From Owenia fusiformis (lineage: Eukaryota; Annelida; Polychaeta; Sabellida; Oweniidae): a stretch of DNA of 64,000 bases. The stretch is from the NCBI GenBank assembly GCA_903813345.2, contig CAIIXF020000006.1, positions 26,979,936-27,043,935 on the forward strand. The letters are read 5' to 3'. Position 1 is the stretch's first letter. Every line of letters starts with the position of its first letter. Position numbers and translations under genes: made by a program. Below, piece after piece: positions 13,056-29,610 of the stretch. The notes under the pieces are model-generated. The model did not search any database. It was not told where the DNA came from and saw nothing but the letters and a program-made list of their open reading frames with translations.

Positions 13056-15590
13056 ATTAATTTAAACTGTACGAAAACGCCATCTTATAGTTATTTATTT
13101 TTGACGATCTTGCATAATTGAATCTGCGATTTGTTTCAGTTACTGAAGACAATATTTTGAGCCATTTTACAAAGATGTCTTATTCTCTTATGATTTTTTG
13201 AAAACCCATGATTTAATCAAGTATAAACTTAGATAATATACTGTACAACAATAATTACAATCCGAGTTATACAATCATACATGTTATGCATAACATATTA
13301 GGATCTGCTAGTTATATTGGTTATTGGCGGGTTGATTTGACCCATGTTTTTTAAAGTTTGCCCTAGCGGTATTTTTCGCATTGTTAGGACAGCACAGTAT
13401 CACAGTCATCTGTTCTTTCTAATACGCTCATTATTTTTGAGATTGTAATAATTATATAGTTAAGAACAAATGTTTTCATAAAGTTAATTTTTAAATGCCA
13501 GGCAGCATCCCATCCCACAAAGGGGTGTAGTAAACCATACTCGGCATAAACTCTCCCAAAGCATATGGCATATGGTGCGTCAAATAAAAACCCAATTGTA
13601 TTTAATATGTGCTTAATGCTTGTAATTCTATAGGTTTATTAAACTCATGGGAGATAGATTGACATAAATCACAATATATTAATCGCGCTAATCATTATCA
13701 AATTCGTTCCTATTGAGAGAGTTTAACACGATAATCGGATAACAATACATGTCAAACAGTAAGACACACAAAACCTACATCCACACATCCACGGTGAAGC
13801 CCATATTGGATACTTTTTAAACGAAAAAGTGATACGCTATGATACGTTTTTTGCATGAAACTTAACTGATTATCTGATATATAATAGGCAATTAAATCAG
13901 CTATAATCTCATATATCTCAATTTTTCATTGTTAATGAGGAGATTTAAGAAATTATATGGAACACAAATGCCCAATATTTTTGATGCTATATTATATTCA
14001 AATTATACACGATGATATTGCGAGAATACAAATACCGAGACAATAATGTTTAATAAGTCATGTAAACTAAAAAGCAAAGCCACATTTATTCAGCGAAGCT
14101 CTTGCAGCTAGCTAACACTATTGACACTATTGACCGTACGTTGACAAAACCTCTTTACAGAAATACTAATGCCACCCCCCCCTTAAATGTTATACATTTT
14201 TCAGTGCGAAACACACTTTATTATCAATTTGACAATTTTGTGACCCCAAAATCCCATTTAAATATCTCTAAATCAAAAACTCTCAGATTACAACGTTCTG
14301 ATTAGGATTCGGGTAGCGTATAAGAAACTAGACGGGATAAATGAGGTAATGCCCATGCGAGAAAATGGTTGAAAGTCGTGTTTCACTTGATTAAGCATTC
14401 TGACAAATTGTTCGGTAAAACCATCCCTTAATGACAGCTTGTTCCAAGAGATGCTAATTGCTCAAGAGTTCCTCATAATGCAAAGTGATGTTGGATTAAT
14501 AGAAAAGGTCCATAATTTTCCATGTGACTGCTCGTATCTAGTAATTCACAGCATTAAGAAAGCAAACGAAGTGCCTCGGAGGACCCATTGATTTTGCGCT
14601 GCGCAATGTCCACGCTCTCTTAACATTCTGAACTTTCACAGTTCCTTGGTGTACTGTATTATTGTGTTATGATAGGAATAGATGAACACTAAATATAATT
14701 TGATGAATAGAAGTCTCAAAAGACGAAGTCTCGGGGCAGTGGACGATGCCCTGGCTCATTTTAATATTTTTTGTATTTACCCCAACACGTATGTCATTTG
14801 TGCTTTCATATTCGTTGTTCAGGTGCTAGTTTGAGACTAAAAAAATAAAATATTTTTTTTGTGCCTATATTAAAAAATGCATAGTTTGTCAGCCCTTATA
14901 TAATAAAAGAAATACAAACCCAGAAGAATGTCTCTGAAGAACAATGTCAAGGAATAAAACGACCAATCAAAACCTCATTCAAATTTCATAAGGACTAGTG
15001 GATGATAGAATCAAAACTTCACCGAAAAGGTAAATCATCCCAAATGTTTCTTCAAATTCGGTTTACAAGTTAAATGTCTGGACATTTCTATATTATATCT
15101 CTATACGTACTGGTACTGATTTCGGAAAGAGTCAATTGTAATTTCTATGCGGTAGTTTGTTTTGAAAACGTTTGAGGAGAACCACACTATCCACATGGGG
15201 TCACCTCATGCATGATATTGTTTCAATTCCAGCAAAGAGGATAATATCATGACTAGAAGGATTAGTAAAGTGGATGCCATCGTCAAACATAATGTGAATA
15301 AAGGTGAACAATTACCTTCGCTGTTGACCGTAAAAAAAAGGCGTTAAACTCGGATCCGGGCGCTATATATCCACAGATGACAATACTTTGGAATTGATAA
15401 TATAAAGGGTTTTATGATTCTTTTTGACATATTGACTCTTAACTTAAAGTAATGGTTTAATTAATACACTATAATCTCTAACATCCAGGGTTAGTTATTA
15501 TGCATACCTGAAATTTTAATAATCAATTTCAATAAAACATGTAGGATCCAAACCGCCCTCCGATCACTGTCCACTATTCGTTACGACCAT
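13056..15590. other. BarH-A / BarH-B intergenic, proximal part
   Basis: No gene supported. AT-rich, with short open frames only. A C-run occurs near 14,170. No homeobox-like or other conserved coding pattern was found on either strand. Confidence 0.45.
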
Positions 15591-15592
15591 TG

Positions 15593-15745
15593 CTGTACGG
15601 CGACCGTACGGCCGTAGCTTCACAAAATCGATACAGAAAATCTACATCATATTGCATTTCCTTTATTTTGTGCTGCACATTTCTCTCTCGAGGGATGCTA
15701 CGCTCGACATACGGTTACCGTAGATCAAATTTGACCGAGGCATAA
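15593..15745 (+). repeat. Interspersed repeat with CTACGG-type ends, copy 1
   Basis: This stretch matches, in opposite orientation, the sequence at 21374-21535. Shared landmarks in order are: a CGACCGTACGG-type start, CCGTAGCTTCA, a TCGATAnAGAAAATC block, a TGCTGCA-ATTTCTCTCT block, and GTAGATCAAAT with GACnGAGGCAT at the end. Both copies carry imperfect inverted ends (CTACGGCAAC/GTTGCCGTAG type), as in a small non-autonomous DNA element. Confidence 0.65.
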
Positions 15746-18430
15746 TACATCGGACCCCATCTGATCTACTACACTCTGGTTAAGGTGAAGTACAATGAGG
15801 GGGGAGTGGGGCGGGGTTCAAAGTCTAGACGCAAGACTATAAGACCATCTAATAAGAACAATTTACCTCGATAAGCATGCATGCATAAGAGAGTCCTATT
15901 AGTACATTGGCATTTTGATTTTTCATATTTGCACTGTTCTTATCATGTACTTTGATAAAAATATCCAATTATATTTTAAATTCCTAGTCTTAGCATATAT
16001 AATTTTTCTTTTTTAGTTTCTTATCTATCAATTTTACAAAGATTTTTAGGTGCGATTTTTCAATACATGCTGTCATGATTAAACAAAAAAGGAATCAGAG
16101 TTTCATCCAGTAGTCATCTATATGCAAACACTTAGCTATGTAGCTTTGAGCTTCAGTTTACCAACACTGTTTAGAAAAGGAAAATAAACTGAAATTAGGG
16201 TATTAAAACGATAGCAGGCTATCAAATGTATCTATTTGGTTAGGAGTTGTATACAATAGTAAAATAGTGTCAAATAGACATAGGGCTATGCGTGCAACTA
16301 TTTCCTTAAAAAGGTTTAGAAAAAGATGTAGCTTTCAATGCGTTTACAATGAACATCCGCAATACAAAATGCCCACGATGTGCTGAACTGAATGATAAAT
16401 TATCTAAGAAAAACATTGAAGATTATGGTGTAAATCTTCCACAACAGGCGAATGATATGCATTGGTTAATTTATCTAGTTTTAAAGGCTATTTTCTATTC
16501 CCTTACATATCGTAAATGTAGCGAAACATGCATTTATATGAAATGGCAAACATGCGTTACTGTGGAGTCTCCGCTGGAGTCTGACGTATCGCTCGACCAC
16601 TCCGTCTGATTTAGGGTTATAACCAAATGTTCAATGAGCGACAGTTGTTTATCATTTTGAATATTAACTATGCATGTTCATCCCTAATTTGCCCTTCATT
16701 TTATTCATTCCGATGACATAAAGCTACAGCCCTTAGAAAACCGAGGTATGCTTCTCAATCTGATGTGTGATTTTAAACATTAGTATGGGGAACGCATCTG
16801 TCAGGGAGAAATTAATCTAAATTTAAATGTTACCGTAGATATAAACCTGAGCATTAACTGTGTCTATACCCTATCGATATCTTAAGTCCATCTTAACACC
16901 TATCTTCACCGTCTTTGCAAAACGTATGTTTTCAAAACATTTGTCCATTATTCATCTCTGAACTTTACGCCCCTAGTTAGCGTTGTCCAAATACGCGACA
17001 CATTTAGCCCATTCACCGCCTTTCTGCAATATCCTTTCGCAATAAACTAGATTAATTTTTTTCAATTATTTTGATTTAGCGTTGTATTATAGATACACAC
17101 AAAGCAGACAAATATGTTAGGGGTTTCAATAACTCAAAGAAAACATGTGATACAATAAGCCAAGTTATTGCTGTTTATAGACAAATAATCGACTCTTTCA
17201 GGCAGTTAACGTTCAGTCAGGTGTTCAACATTTCTATTGTCGTTAACGTTATTCTTTCAGGAGTTAGAAATTTTGATTTTTATGATGTGGTCCATGCGCA
17301 GCTTTTTGTAGCCAAAATATCATCTATTTTTCAAATAGGATTAAAGGGATTTTAGCTAAGAATATTTGTAGAAATAACAGAGAAGTGCAACCGCAGTTGG
17401 CTTTTTGTTTGACTTTATTATTGCAGTTTTAACAGTGATATACGCACCCACGGGACTTATTCTGTGTAATTATGCCATCAAGAGACTCGTCTTTAATTCC
17501 ACTAACAAGCTATTGACGGCACTGATACAGCCATCTCAATTCCTTATCCACTTTATTAAGCATTCAAATTAAATGTCAATTCAACTCCCTGTTATCCCTT
17601 TATTCTCCAATTTCTTCTGATTAGTCGCACTCGTATTTTCCCATTAAAGCTATAATGGCATAAGTAACACGTCCAGAACAATGCTTAAAAGGGTTTTATG
17701 GAAAGGCATTCGGAATGGAAATTGTTGCATTTATTTTACTGGAATGGATCTTTTAATGTCTAAGTGCTAGAGATTGAGTTGTAATTGCCTTCTGTTGGGA
17801 CGGTTTTAAAGCAATTGCGTCAAGCATACTATGAATACAAATGGCCAAGTATTATCTAACTCGCAAAGTGATTCACTGACTTTTTATTTCCTCCTCCCCC
17901 ACTCTCCAAAAATATTGAATTTGATAATTTTGTTGTACTTTGTGCATTCTTTGGTATAGAGAATAGTGGCCGCGATGTACAGTGCCATTTTATCGCACTA
18001 CATTTTTAAAGTTGGATTATAGAACAATATGAAATGTTATGAGCGAGCAAAATTAAACAATAGCTTCATCTTTTAAAATTTGACTGACCACATTGTCCAC
18101 ATACAGAAAAACCTGTGCATATTGAACATTGTTTTGAAGAGAAAAAATGTTCGGTGTTGTTAGCTGTTCACTACAGGGAGCGTCATTAATTAAGACAAGC
18201 GTCAGTAGAGTTCTACTGTATTTATAAAATGGTCTCCAAAACAATAATTGATTTGTCTGTTTTGAAATATATCCATACAAGTGGTACTCGTGAAAATAAA
18301 CTATATAGTATTTTATTGTAAATCATATAGTTTAAACAACGTTAGCGATCTCATATATAAATTAATATTTTATATGGATATCTTATTAATCGTCTGATCA
18401 TAATATCTCGCAACGCATACACGTAAAAAG
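15746..18430. other. Intergenic spacer, nothing identified
   Basis: No domain-bearing ORF. An 86-codon frame at 16349-16609 begins with a CPRC motif but has no recognisable family pattern, splice context or paralogue, so I do not call it a gene. Confidence 0.4.
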
Positions 18431-18506
18431 AAACCTGTAAAGGGGAACATCTCTAAAAATGGAACACATTTTAGAGGTATTAAAGGTGTTCCACTTTGAC
18501 AGGTTT
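18431..18506. ncRNA. Compact 76-nt hairpin, possible structured RNA or tiny inverted-repeat element
   Basis: AACCTGT(18432-18438)-AAAG-GGAACA pairs with TGTTCC-CTTT-ACAGGTT(ending 18505), with one bulge and one mismatch, giving a stem of about 17 bp. An inner hairpin CTCTAAAA/TTTTAGAG closes over a loop of about ten bases. The size and shape are compatible with a microRNA precursor but also with a miniature transposon remnant. No expression evidence exists. Confidence 0.35.
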
Positions 18507-21373
18507 TACAGTATATTGGATGGAATTACCTTTTCGTATATTATTCAATCCAGAGTGCCAATAATAAGTATGGATTGAAGAGAACGATAACATATTCTGA
18601 CACCTCATTTGAAAATATAATACCCAATTTGTATTCCAACCATTTTGGCTGCGGAAAGACCAATACCATTGTAATCTAAAGGGACGGCGGTTTAAGTATG
18701 CTAATCCATTATCAGTCGTTACCCATGGTACTATATAAAGAATCAGTCGAATGCATCGACAATTAGATCTTGTATCATCAAAGAAAAATGAAGCTAATAA
18801 ATATCTAGTGTAAAAGGATAATCATAAGGATGTCTTCATTAATAAAGTGTTTGTAAAGGAGATTTAATCATTCAGAAATTGTGGTATAATGTTGGTTTAG
18901 AATGGCATGTTTTGCATATCTGCTGTATCCAGAGGCGCTATTATCTCAATCTGCTATTATATAGCCAGATTTCCCCCTTTCACTAATCCCCGGCAATTGT
19001 GCCTATTTTATCCACACGTGTAGACGTGTTGATTAAACTTCATCAGATCGTGCACAGTTTTCTACAGGAAATAGGAAAGCATTGATATCACAAGTTTTCA
19101 TCAGTTTAAAATTTAATTGAAACAATTTTGGATAAAATGAATTGTCACGTAAACGTCGAAGACTTTGTAGGTTGGGTTCAGTTTGCTTTATATGTTAACA
19201 TGATCTGATCAGAACCACAGAAAAAGATGAAAAACTATCACGTTTTTTATTTATACCTAATTCGATTCGGAAATGTGCTCAAAGTACTTCTCTTATGATA
19301 ATTTGATAATTGAATTCAGCCACACTTATGTGTTTTACTTTGAGAGTGCTAAAAAGAACTATTTGGTATATTTGCATAGACAATTGGTTAAAATTCCATT
19401 ACGGCTAATCTTTTCCAAATGTTGCGAATTCATGGTAAACACATTTTTCATGGCTTTGCAAATATTACGGGCTAAACTTGTTAGAGTTTATCGATAGTAA
19501 TTAGGGATCTAAGAAATTCTATTATAGGTTTAAATAATATTTTACATTAGTGGTATGTATCTAATAGATTCGTTATCAGAAATTTGTTCTTTTAGCTAGA
19601 GCTAGTTTATCTGAGACGGAAGATCTTATAACAAGCTTTTCAAAGTCTCACTTAAATTCCAATTAATCTAAATATTTTCACTTGGAATTCGGAAATTGAA
19701 TTATTTTTTACTTCGGCGATTACGAGAAAATCCTTTGATACTGTCTTAAACTATTGAAAATAATGAAAATAATGATTGTATAGAAGTGGTAATTGATTTA
19801 ACTTTGTAATAAAAGACTCAGTAACAGTCTCGATTGAATCAATTATTTCGAGCTAAGTGAATATTTTGGCTATTCTGCCGAGTGTTTTAAGAACACTCAA
19901 GTGTTTTCTTAAAATATATCTGAAATCAAAACCCTTGATGAATCGTTAACATTTAAATACTTTTTTTGATATCATAGACAATATTTTTGAAGCCATTTCT
20001 TTTTGATATCGCATGCGTCATTGTTTTTTGTGATATTTGTGCGTGGATTACATTGTATCCTTCTTTTAGTTGAAAATATAATTCACTTTTATCAACCGAT
20101 TAAAAGGATTTACAGGTAAAAATAAACACAAGGCCAATACTATGTCAATACATCGAGAAAATTAGTGATCATTTTAAAAGATTAAAAATTCACTTTTTTT
20201 AAAAACAATTACCCGTACAAAAATAAAGCAAGGGGTTGTCACGGTGACAGTTTGAAAAGCCATATCTATATATATTCAAGTTGCGTCTCATCTCTAAAAA
20301 AGGTGGAATAATCTGTATGATAAAGATTCATGATCATAGTTGACTGAAAATAGGCATCTTTCAACATTGCATTTGCTAATGTATCATATGAATCAGATTC
20401 TATACTAGAGAATGAAATAGAACAATATGGATGAACGTCTAAAGATTGTTCCACATTGTGTGATATTCTTATTGCCCAAAGTGCATCAGTTGGTGCATCA
20501 GTCAGTGCAACTACATGTAAATTAGCTGTAAACACACCAAAGACAATACAGTCGGCAACAAGAGTAGAAACGGAGAAACATTTGTCCACATATAAGCAAC
20601 GTTCACATAGTATTTTGACTTGAAAAATGATGTTCAAGAACACTGTAATACAAGCCAAAACAGATCTAAAATTAGATATGTCAAACAGCCTGAAGACCAA
20701 ACATGAATTATGCATTCTGATTCTCGTTCACCACATCTTTCTGTCCTCAACTAGAAAATATTCTAGAAAGAAGCTAGTAGAAGGCCATGACTTCTCATGA
20801 TGTGCATTTTGCGTTGCGGTTACAATTTTACAAAACGATTTGGTCACATCACGACAACCATGCCTTCTGTCTTAAACACCCGACAGTACTGACTCAATAA
20901 TTGTGACAATCCTCCTTTTTTCTAAGTCGAATTCCAATAAATTCCACAACCCCCAAATCATTTTTTATATAACTGATATATCATCCCTTTCCAGATATTA
21001 ATATATAAGAGTAATTGTATGGGAAATAAGGGAAAATAAGTCAAGCTTATTCTTTCCTGCCACCTTTAAATAATACCTCTCAGAAATGTTTAAAGATTTG
21101 CATTCCGGTCAAGATAATGCTCGTTGAAAAGGAGATATACTAGTGGTTGAGGAAATTAAGCAGATTACAAGCGAGGGGACCGTACGGTATACAACAGATG
21201 AAATTAAATGGAGACATTGTAAGCTTTACTCTCCTAGTCTTATAAGATTTAGTGTAGTTTATCATCCTCGCTCAAATGCAAGGTCTTAAGTACATGATTT
21301 GTGTAGTAAGGGCCGAGGATGTTTATAAAGCATTACATAACCAAAGAATACAACAAGAAGTAACAATTTGATG
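18507..21373. other. Intergenic spacer with one unassigned ORF
   Basis: The only sizeable open frame is 20715-20266 on the minus strand (149 codons, intronless). It has two hydrophobic stretches near residues 17-33 and 52-68 and several cysteines. I recognise no family and see no promoter, splice partner or paralogue. A stop codon lies 12 bases before its ATG. It may be chance or a decayed element. Confidence 0.3.
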
Positions 21374-21535
21374 TAATGCCTCAGTCATATTTGATCTACG
21401 GCAACTATAGCTTCCAGAAATAGAGAGAAATATGCAGCATAAACTATAGGGATAATCAACTAAGATTAAAGTAAGGTGTTGATTTTCTATATCGAATTTA
21501 TGAAGCTACGACCGCCGTACGGTTGCCGTAGAGCA
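21374..21535 (-). repeat. Interspersed repeat with CTACGG-type ends, copy 2
   Basis: Reverse-complement relative of 15593-15745. Read on the minus strand it starts CTACGGCAACCGTACGG and ends with AGTTGCCGTAG followed by ATCAAATATGACTGAGG, so imperfect terminal inverted repeats are visible. The internal blocks GAAAATCAACA and TGCTGCATATTTCTCTCT match copy 1. A further GACCGTACGGTAT fragment lies just upstream at about 21177. Confidence 0.65.
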
Positions 21536-22166
21536 AATGTACGAATGCGACTTTATATTGGATATGAAGTGCAACTATTTCTATATACATTTTGGTTTTA
21601 TTGGAAGAGGTTAAAATTTTAAGTAGTCAGAAATCATCTGATGACTCGCCCTTTTATGAACAGTGACAAATTGTGTCCATCAGCGTGCTGCAATATTACA
21701 AAAGTCATTTTTAAGTCTACTCATCATTTATTTTATTCAAATACATTTTAGCTTATAATATATACATATTTACAATTGAAACAATCATGAAAAATATGTA
21801 CAATATAAATGCATGTCAGTTTCTCAAAGACTTTGAGTATTATCATGTACTATATTCGGTGCACTATATTCAACAAACGATATAGACTTGATTCAATATC
21901 CTATGACAATTTTGATTTAGAAAGTGTTTAAATCTTATTTATGTTTCCAGACATGATAACACATTTATTCAAATGTGAGTATTACGAAAACCTTGATACA
22001 AGATCAGAATAATGTTAACCATGGCCATCGTATGATTTTCATATAGTCTTACTTCAAGACTTTGTATCATCCCCTTTTCAACACAAATGTGGGAATGCGA
22101 AGTAAACGGGGGATACAGTCTTGAGGCAAGACTAATTTTTTATACAATAATCTTGATAAGATAGTA

Positions 22167-22176
22167 TTTATTTATT
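22167..22176 (-). terminator. Candidate poly(A) signals of BarH-B
   Basis: Two overlapping AATAAA hexamers on the minus strand (TTTATTTATT on +), starting about 16-20 bases after the BarH-B stop codon at 22194-22192. They are very close to the stop; other minus-strand AATAAA copies occur further downstream near 21.7 kb. Confidence 0.35.
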
Positions 22177-22191
22177 TGAGCTTAGCTCTGT

Positions 22192-25747
<3,556 letters not shown>

Positions 25748-28700
25748 CGTAATTTGCTTTACCGGAATAAGTACTTTTAGGTTTCAATCCTTTTGGTATT
25801 TTATGCTGTAGCGAATAAAATACAATGTTTACTCATAGATGTCAAATCTGTGACACTTTGAGCTTCCTCACATTTTTATCTTCAACGCTGGTATTCTTTA
25901 CACGCGTGTGAGAATTAAATAAAAATGTGGCGGATTAGCTAGGTACCTATTCGCTATTATTTTTCTCTTCTTTACAATGCACGTGTCGAGACCCTAACGC
26001 GTCTTTAGTATTAATAGATGTGCGAAGTAAAACACCACTGCGCTTGTCGCATTTATGTAGCTAATAGTCTCACCATCACATTACTACCATGTTTATTACG
26101 CTCTTCTAGAGTAAATTAGTAAAGGATATTTATTGGCTGACACAAGCTCCGCCTTCTTATTTATAGACTTATCAAAATCTAATTAACATTAGAATCTCCT
26201 AGGGTCATAGGGTCAAGAGATGAGAATGGGAGATAATAGAAAAGTACAATAGAACTGCTTCAAATAAACAAACTTTGTATTAGTCTTTGTATATGTTGAA
26301 AGGGAATTTAATAAAGTCAGTGAAAAGAATGAAATAAATAGAATGTTTTTGTTGAATGAAGGGATATATTTCATTGACAAATGGGCTTAAAACTTAGCAC
26401 CAGATGAGTTCAGATTCTAAAGATTTCAAATACAATTTTTAATGTTTATTTTTTAGTTTGATCTGTTTACTTTAGGTTATTTTTAAAAAAAAGATTTGTA
26501 TCTTCACGCCACAATTTGTCCATTCAGGCGCAGATTGCTAATGTTTCATATCAGGTCTGTTAAAAACTGAAATTAATAGGCATTGATCGAACAAATGCAG
26601 GTGTTAAGAATGGTTTTTTGAAACAATTATTTATTTTTCAACATGATACACCTGTTCAAAGGCTCATCATTTTAATCTGATATACTTTAATTTCCCCTCG
26701 ATATCACCAATAACACTTTAACAAGCCTTATTGAACTCATCATGGACAACTATTTTATTTATAAGTATTGTCGGGTTCATTAACATATGATTACAGCTTC
26801 TTTGTAGTTCAATTTGTGTAAATGTCTTCTTGATAACGACCAAAGCGAGACAGGTTTAGCCGAGAACATCGGTAATAAATAGAGATGCGGCATTACGTGT
26901 GACGTTTGTTACATCGATAGAGCGGACACATTTAATTGTCATATTTGTTATTTTCAGAGAAATATGGTTCGTTGATGAAGAATATTAACGTTGGCTGTGC
27001 CCACGAAACGGGTCGCAATTCCCCCTTAGGCTAGCTCCGTTGTCAAATGTCGGGGTCTCTCGTGAGTCACAATTGTTTTAAGAACCTACGAGGCCCGATC
27101 AGAAAGTAAGTAACCAACTGTTCTCATTTTTTATACTTTATTCAATCACATTGCAATTTTCACAGATGATGCAGAAAATAGTATCCCAATAAACAAGATC
27201 AATGACTATGGGTTAGTGGCAATTGCATTGCTAGAGGTGTTGCTATGGTGATGATTGTTTTGGGTAGGTGGGGCATCCTTTTGTAAGCGATTTTGGAAGA
27301 TGATTTGTAGAGTTTTTCTCTTATATGTTTTTAATTTATCAAAATAGTTTGAGTACTTCACAACGAGGAACTTTAATTTACTAAAGGCCACTAAAACTCA
27401 ACATATTCCGTTCTATTTACATTCAAATGTTGCTGAATGTGAAATATGGCCAATAGTATAATTGGAAATCATAATTGTGCATCCAAAGTGTCAACCTAAA
27501 AATTGTGACATGATAGTGAAAGTAAAAGCAGAGAAACAATGATGATAATTACAGATGCAATATATTCGAGTTAGCAATTTCCTGTTCTTAAGGCAGTTGT
27601 CATTGCTGAGCCCTAAATTCAACACATACACTAATTTCTACAATTAGCGATAAGATAACGAAGCTTTTGTAAATTCACATCTATCTTTGTTATCTAGTGA
27701 ATCTCCCTGGAAGCTTGACATATACTGACGTTAAAGCACTATTTGATAGGTGTGTTGCCACAAAGCATACATAGCGGCACACAAATAAGAGTTATTTTAT
27801 ATCATTTGCTGATATTACCTCCTTTAGGGTTCTCCTGTCAAAATAGAGTGAAACCCAATAATTAGATGGCGCCTTATATCGCCAAGAAACGTGGATTAAG
27901 AAATATACTATTTTAGCATAATACGGACTTTAACATTTAAAATGATCTCATTATAAAGTGTTTTGTTGTTGTATTTTTAAAGGCATTTCCCACACCTACA
28001 TGGACTATTCTTCATTTGTCTTCTAGCTATAGATTGACAGATATGGAAATTGATACCTTTAACAAATGAGAACATTAACGGAGTTTGAGATTTTTCGATT
28101 ATCTACGTTTGTTCACAAACTCTTAACGTAATTTTTTTGGCCTATTTTGTTTTTTAGTAACACTTTCTGCACATCGTGATATTTTGTATATCATAAATGA
28201 GTCGTTTAATGCTTGTTTCAATGCCAGGAAACAGTGAAACAAGCAATCAGATCTCACTTATCTTCAGTGTACAAATACTCCAATCAGAATGCCCGATACA
28301 TAGAGTTTTTCAAGTCTCAATTTCAATTCTTGAATCTACATTGTTTAAGTATAATATACAAGACCTTTAGGGTCTGTGTGTAAAGCTATATACACCGTGG
28401 CAAAACCATACAAAACTAAAAAACATGAATAAACACTAGTAAATGTAAATTAGTCCTGCACTTATTCCCCTTTCTTTGATTGATGCTGTATCCAATTGAC
28501 TTGAAAACAATAAGTCTACATGTGCTTTGTCATTAGACCTTAAGCAATGTTGTAATTAGTGTTAAATAAAGGTGTCTCCTTTGTTTTAATGCAGTTTGCC
28601 ATAGGACTAGAATCTGGTTATACGTGTGCATCAATTTAAGAAAAACCCATAAATGCTAAACCTCGACCAAAAGTCCTAATGTGCAAAGTGCTTTATGTAA

Positions 28701-29040
28701 CCAGAGGGGCTCAGTAAAAGCCCCTGTATACCACAAATAATAAAACTGAGCTTTTTACTTTCGACTAAGTCCTTATCAAAATGCAAACAAGAAACACATC
28801 TTTGCTCAAAATTATCAGCCGATAAAGTTTATTCAAGTTTTTATTCTATGGATAATTGGCCTTGTGATGATTTTGTTCATAAAAGTTCAAAATATAAATG
28901 CTTTCAAACTGAATATACCGTCACATATTTGAAAGAGCCATTATGAAATCAAACATGACATAATGCAACACCACTAGTGACATAATGTAATTGCTACAAC
29001 TACTAATCGCTTGAATTGTCAATTGAGAAATATATAGAGA
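25748..29040. other. BarH-B / BarH-C divergent intergenic region, BarH-B side
   Basis: This is the start of a 9.7-kb interval between the divergently transcribed BarH-B and BarH-C, so it should hold the BarH-B promoter and possibly shared control elements. I could not place a TATA box with confidence. No coding exon is recognised; the minus-strand frame at 27391-27206 has no family features. Confidence 0.4.
27087..27180. mobile_element. Possible mariner-like terminal fragment
   Basis: CTACGAGGCCCGATCAGAAAGTA (CTACGAGG at 27086) resembles the terminal inverted repeat style of mariner/Tc1 elements (CGAGG...TCAnAAAGTA) and starts right after a TA. I did not find the matching opposite end or a transposase reading frame nearby, so this is at most a solo end or truncated copy; the inner limit is nominal. 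Confidence 0.3.
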
Positions 29041-29053
29041 TTATCTTATATGA

Positions 29054-29167
29054 GGTTCAGGATATTGGGATTATCCCGAGGCAAATATAATATATTTGCC
29101 CGAGGGCCGCAGGTCCCGAGGGAAAATATATTATATTGGCCAAGGGATAATCCAAATATCCTGAACC
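29054..29167. repeat. Large palindrome (foldback/MITE type)
   Basis: GGTTCAGGATATTGGGATTATCCC at 29054 onward is mirrored by GGGATAATCCAAATATCCTGAACC ending at 29167. The arms, over 50 bases each, run through AAATATAATATATTT-type sequence to a GC-rich centre (GAGGGCCGCAGGTCCCGAGG). Arms match with a few substitutions. The ORF drawn across it on the minus strand is an artefact of the palindrome. Confidence 0.8.
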
Positions 29168-29610
29168 GACTATAGGATAATATGTTTATCCCATACCAAT
29201 CTTGGTCATCTGGTTCACATTGTTCAATCCTGGGATTTATTTTTAGAATATTCATATCCAGTTTTGTTTTCTTGACCGTGGGCGGATTTTCCTGTTCTCT
29301 CAAATATTCCCACATTTATTTTCTCGAATTTTTTGATTGATTAATTGGATGCCCCTTCCCTTTTTTAAACCATCAAACAGATCCCGATTGTCTGTGTTTT
29401 CTCAATTGTATTTTACAGTCATTACGCGAACGTTACAGATTATGAACAAATATGCGAGCGGCGATTATGACGTAGCGGGCAGATATTCTATATCTGCCCG
29501 CTCGGAGCGGGACGTAAAGCTATATCTGCCCGCTGATGAAAATATAAGTTTTTACAAACCGGCTTTATGTACCTGTTACACGTCCAAGTATGGGATAAAA
29601 AAATGTATCT
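29168..29610. mobile_element. Second foldback module next to the palindrome
   Basis: AGCGGGCAGATAT (29474-29486) and its exact complement (29490-29502) form a near-perfect hairpin with a 3-base loop, and a third partial copy (TATATCTGCCCGCTG) follows at about 29520. GGATAA...CCCATACC near 29185-29207 is echoed by TATGGGATAA near 29590, which may mark outer ends. The composition is locally GC-rich. Probably a composite non-autonomous element together with the palindrome before it; the boundaries are approximate. Confidence 0.45.

Noticed and set aside
29046-29315. 89-codon minus-strand ORF
   Set aside because: Covers the palindrome at 29054-29167; no independent support.
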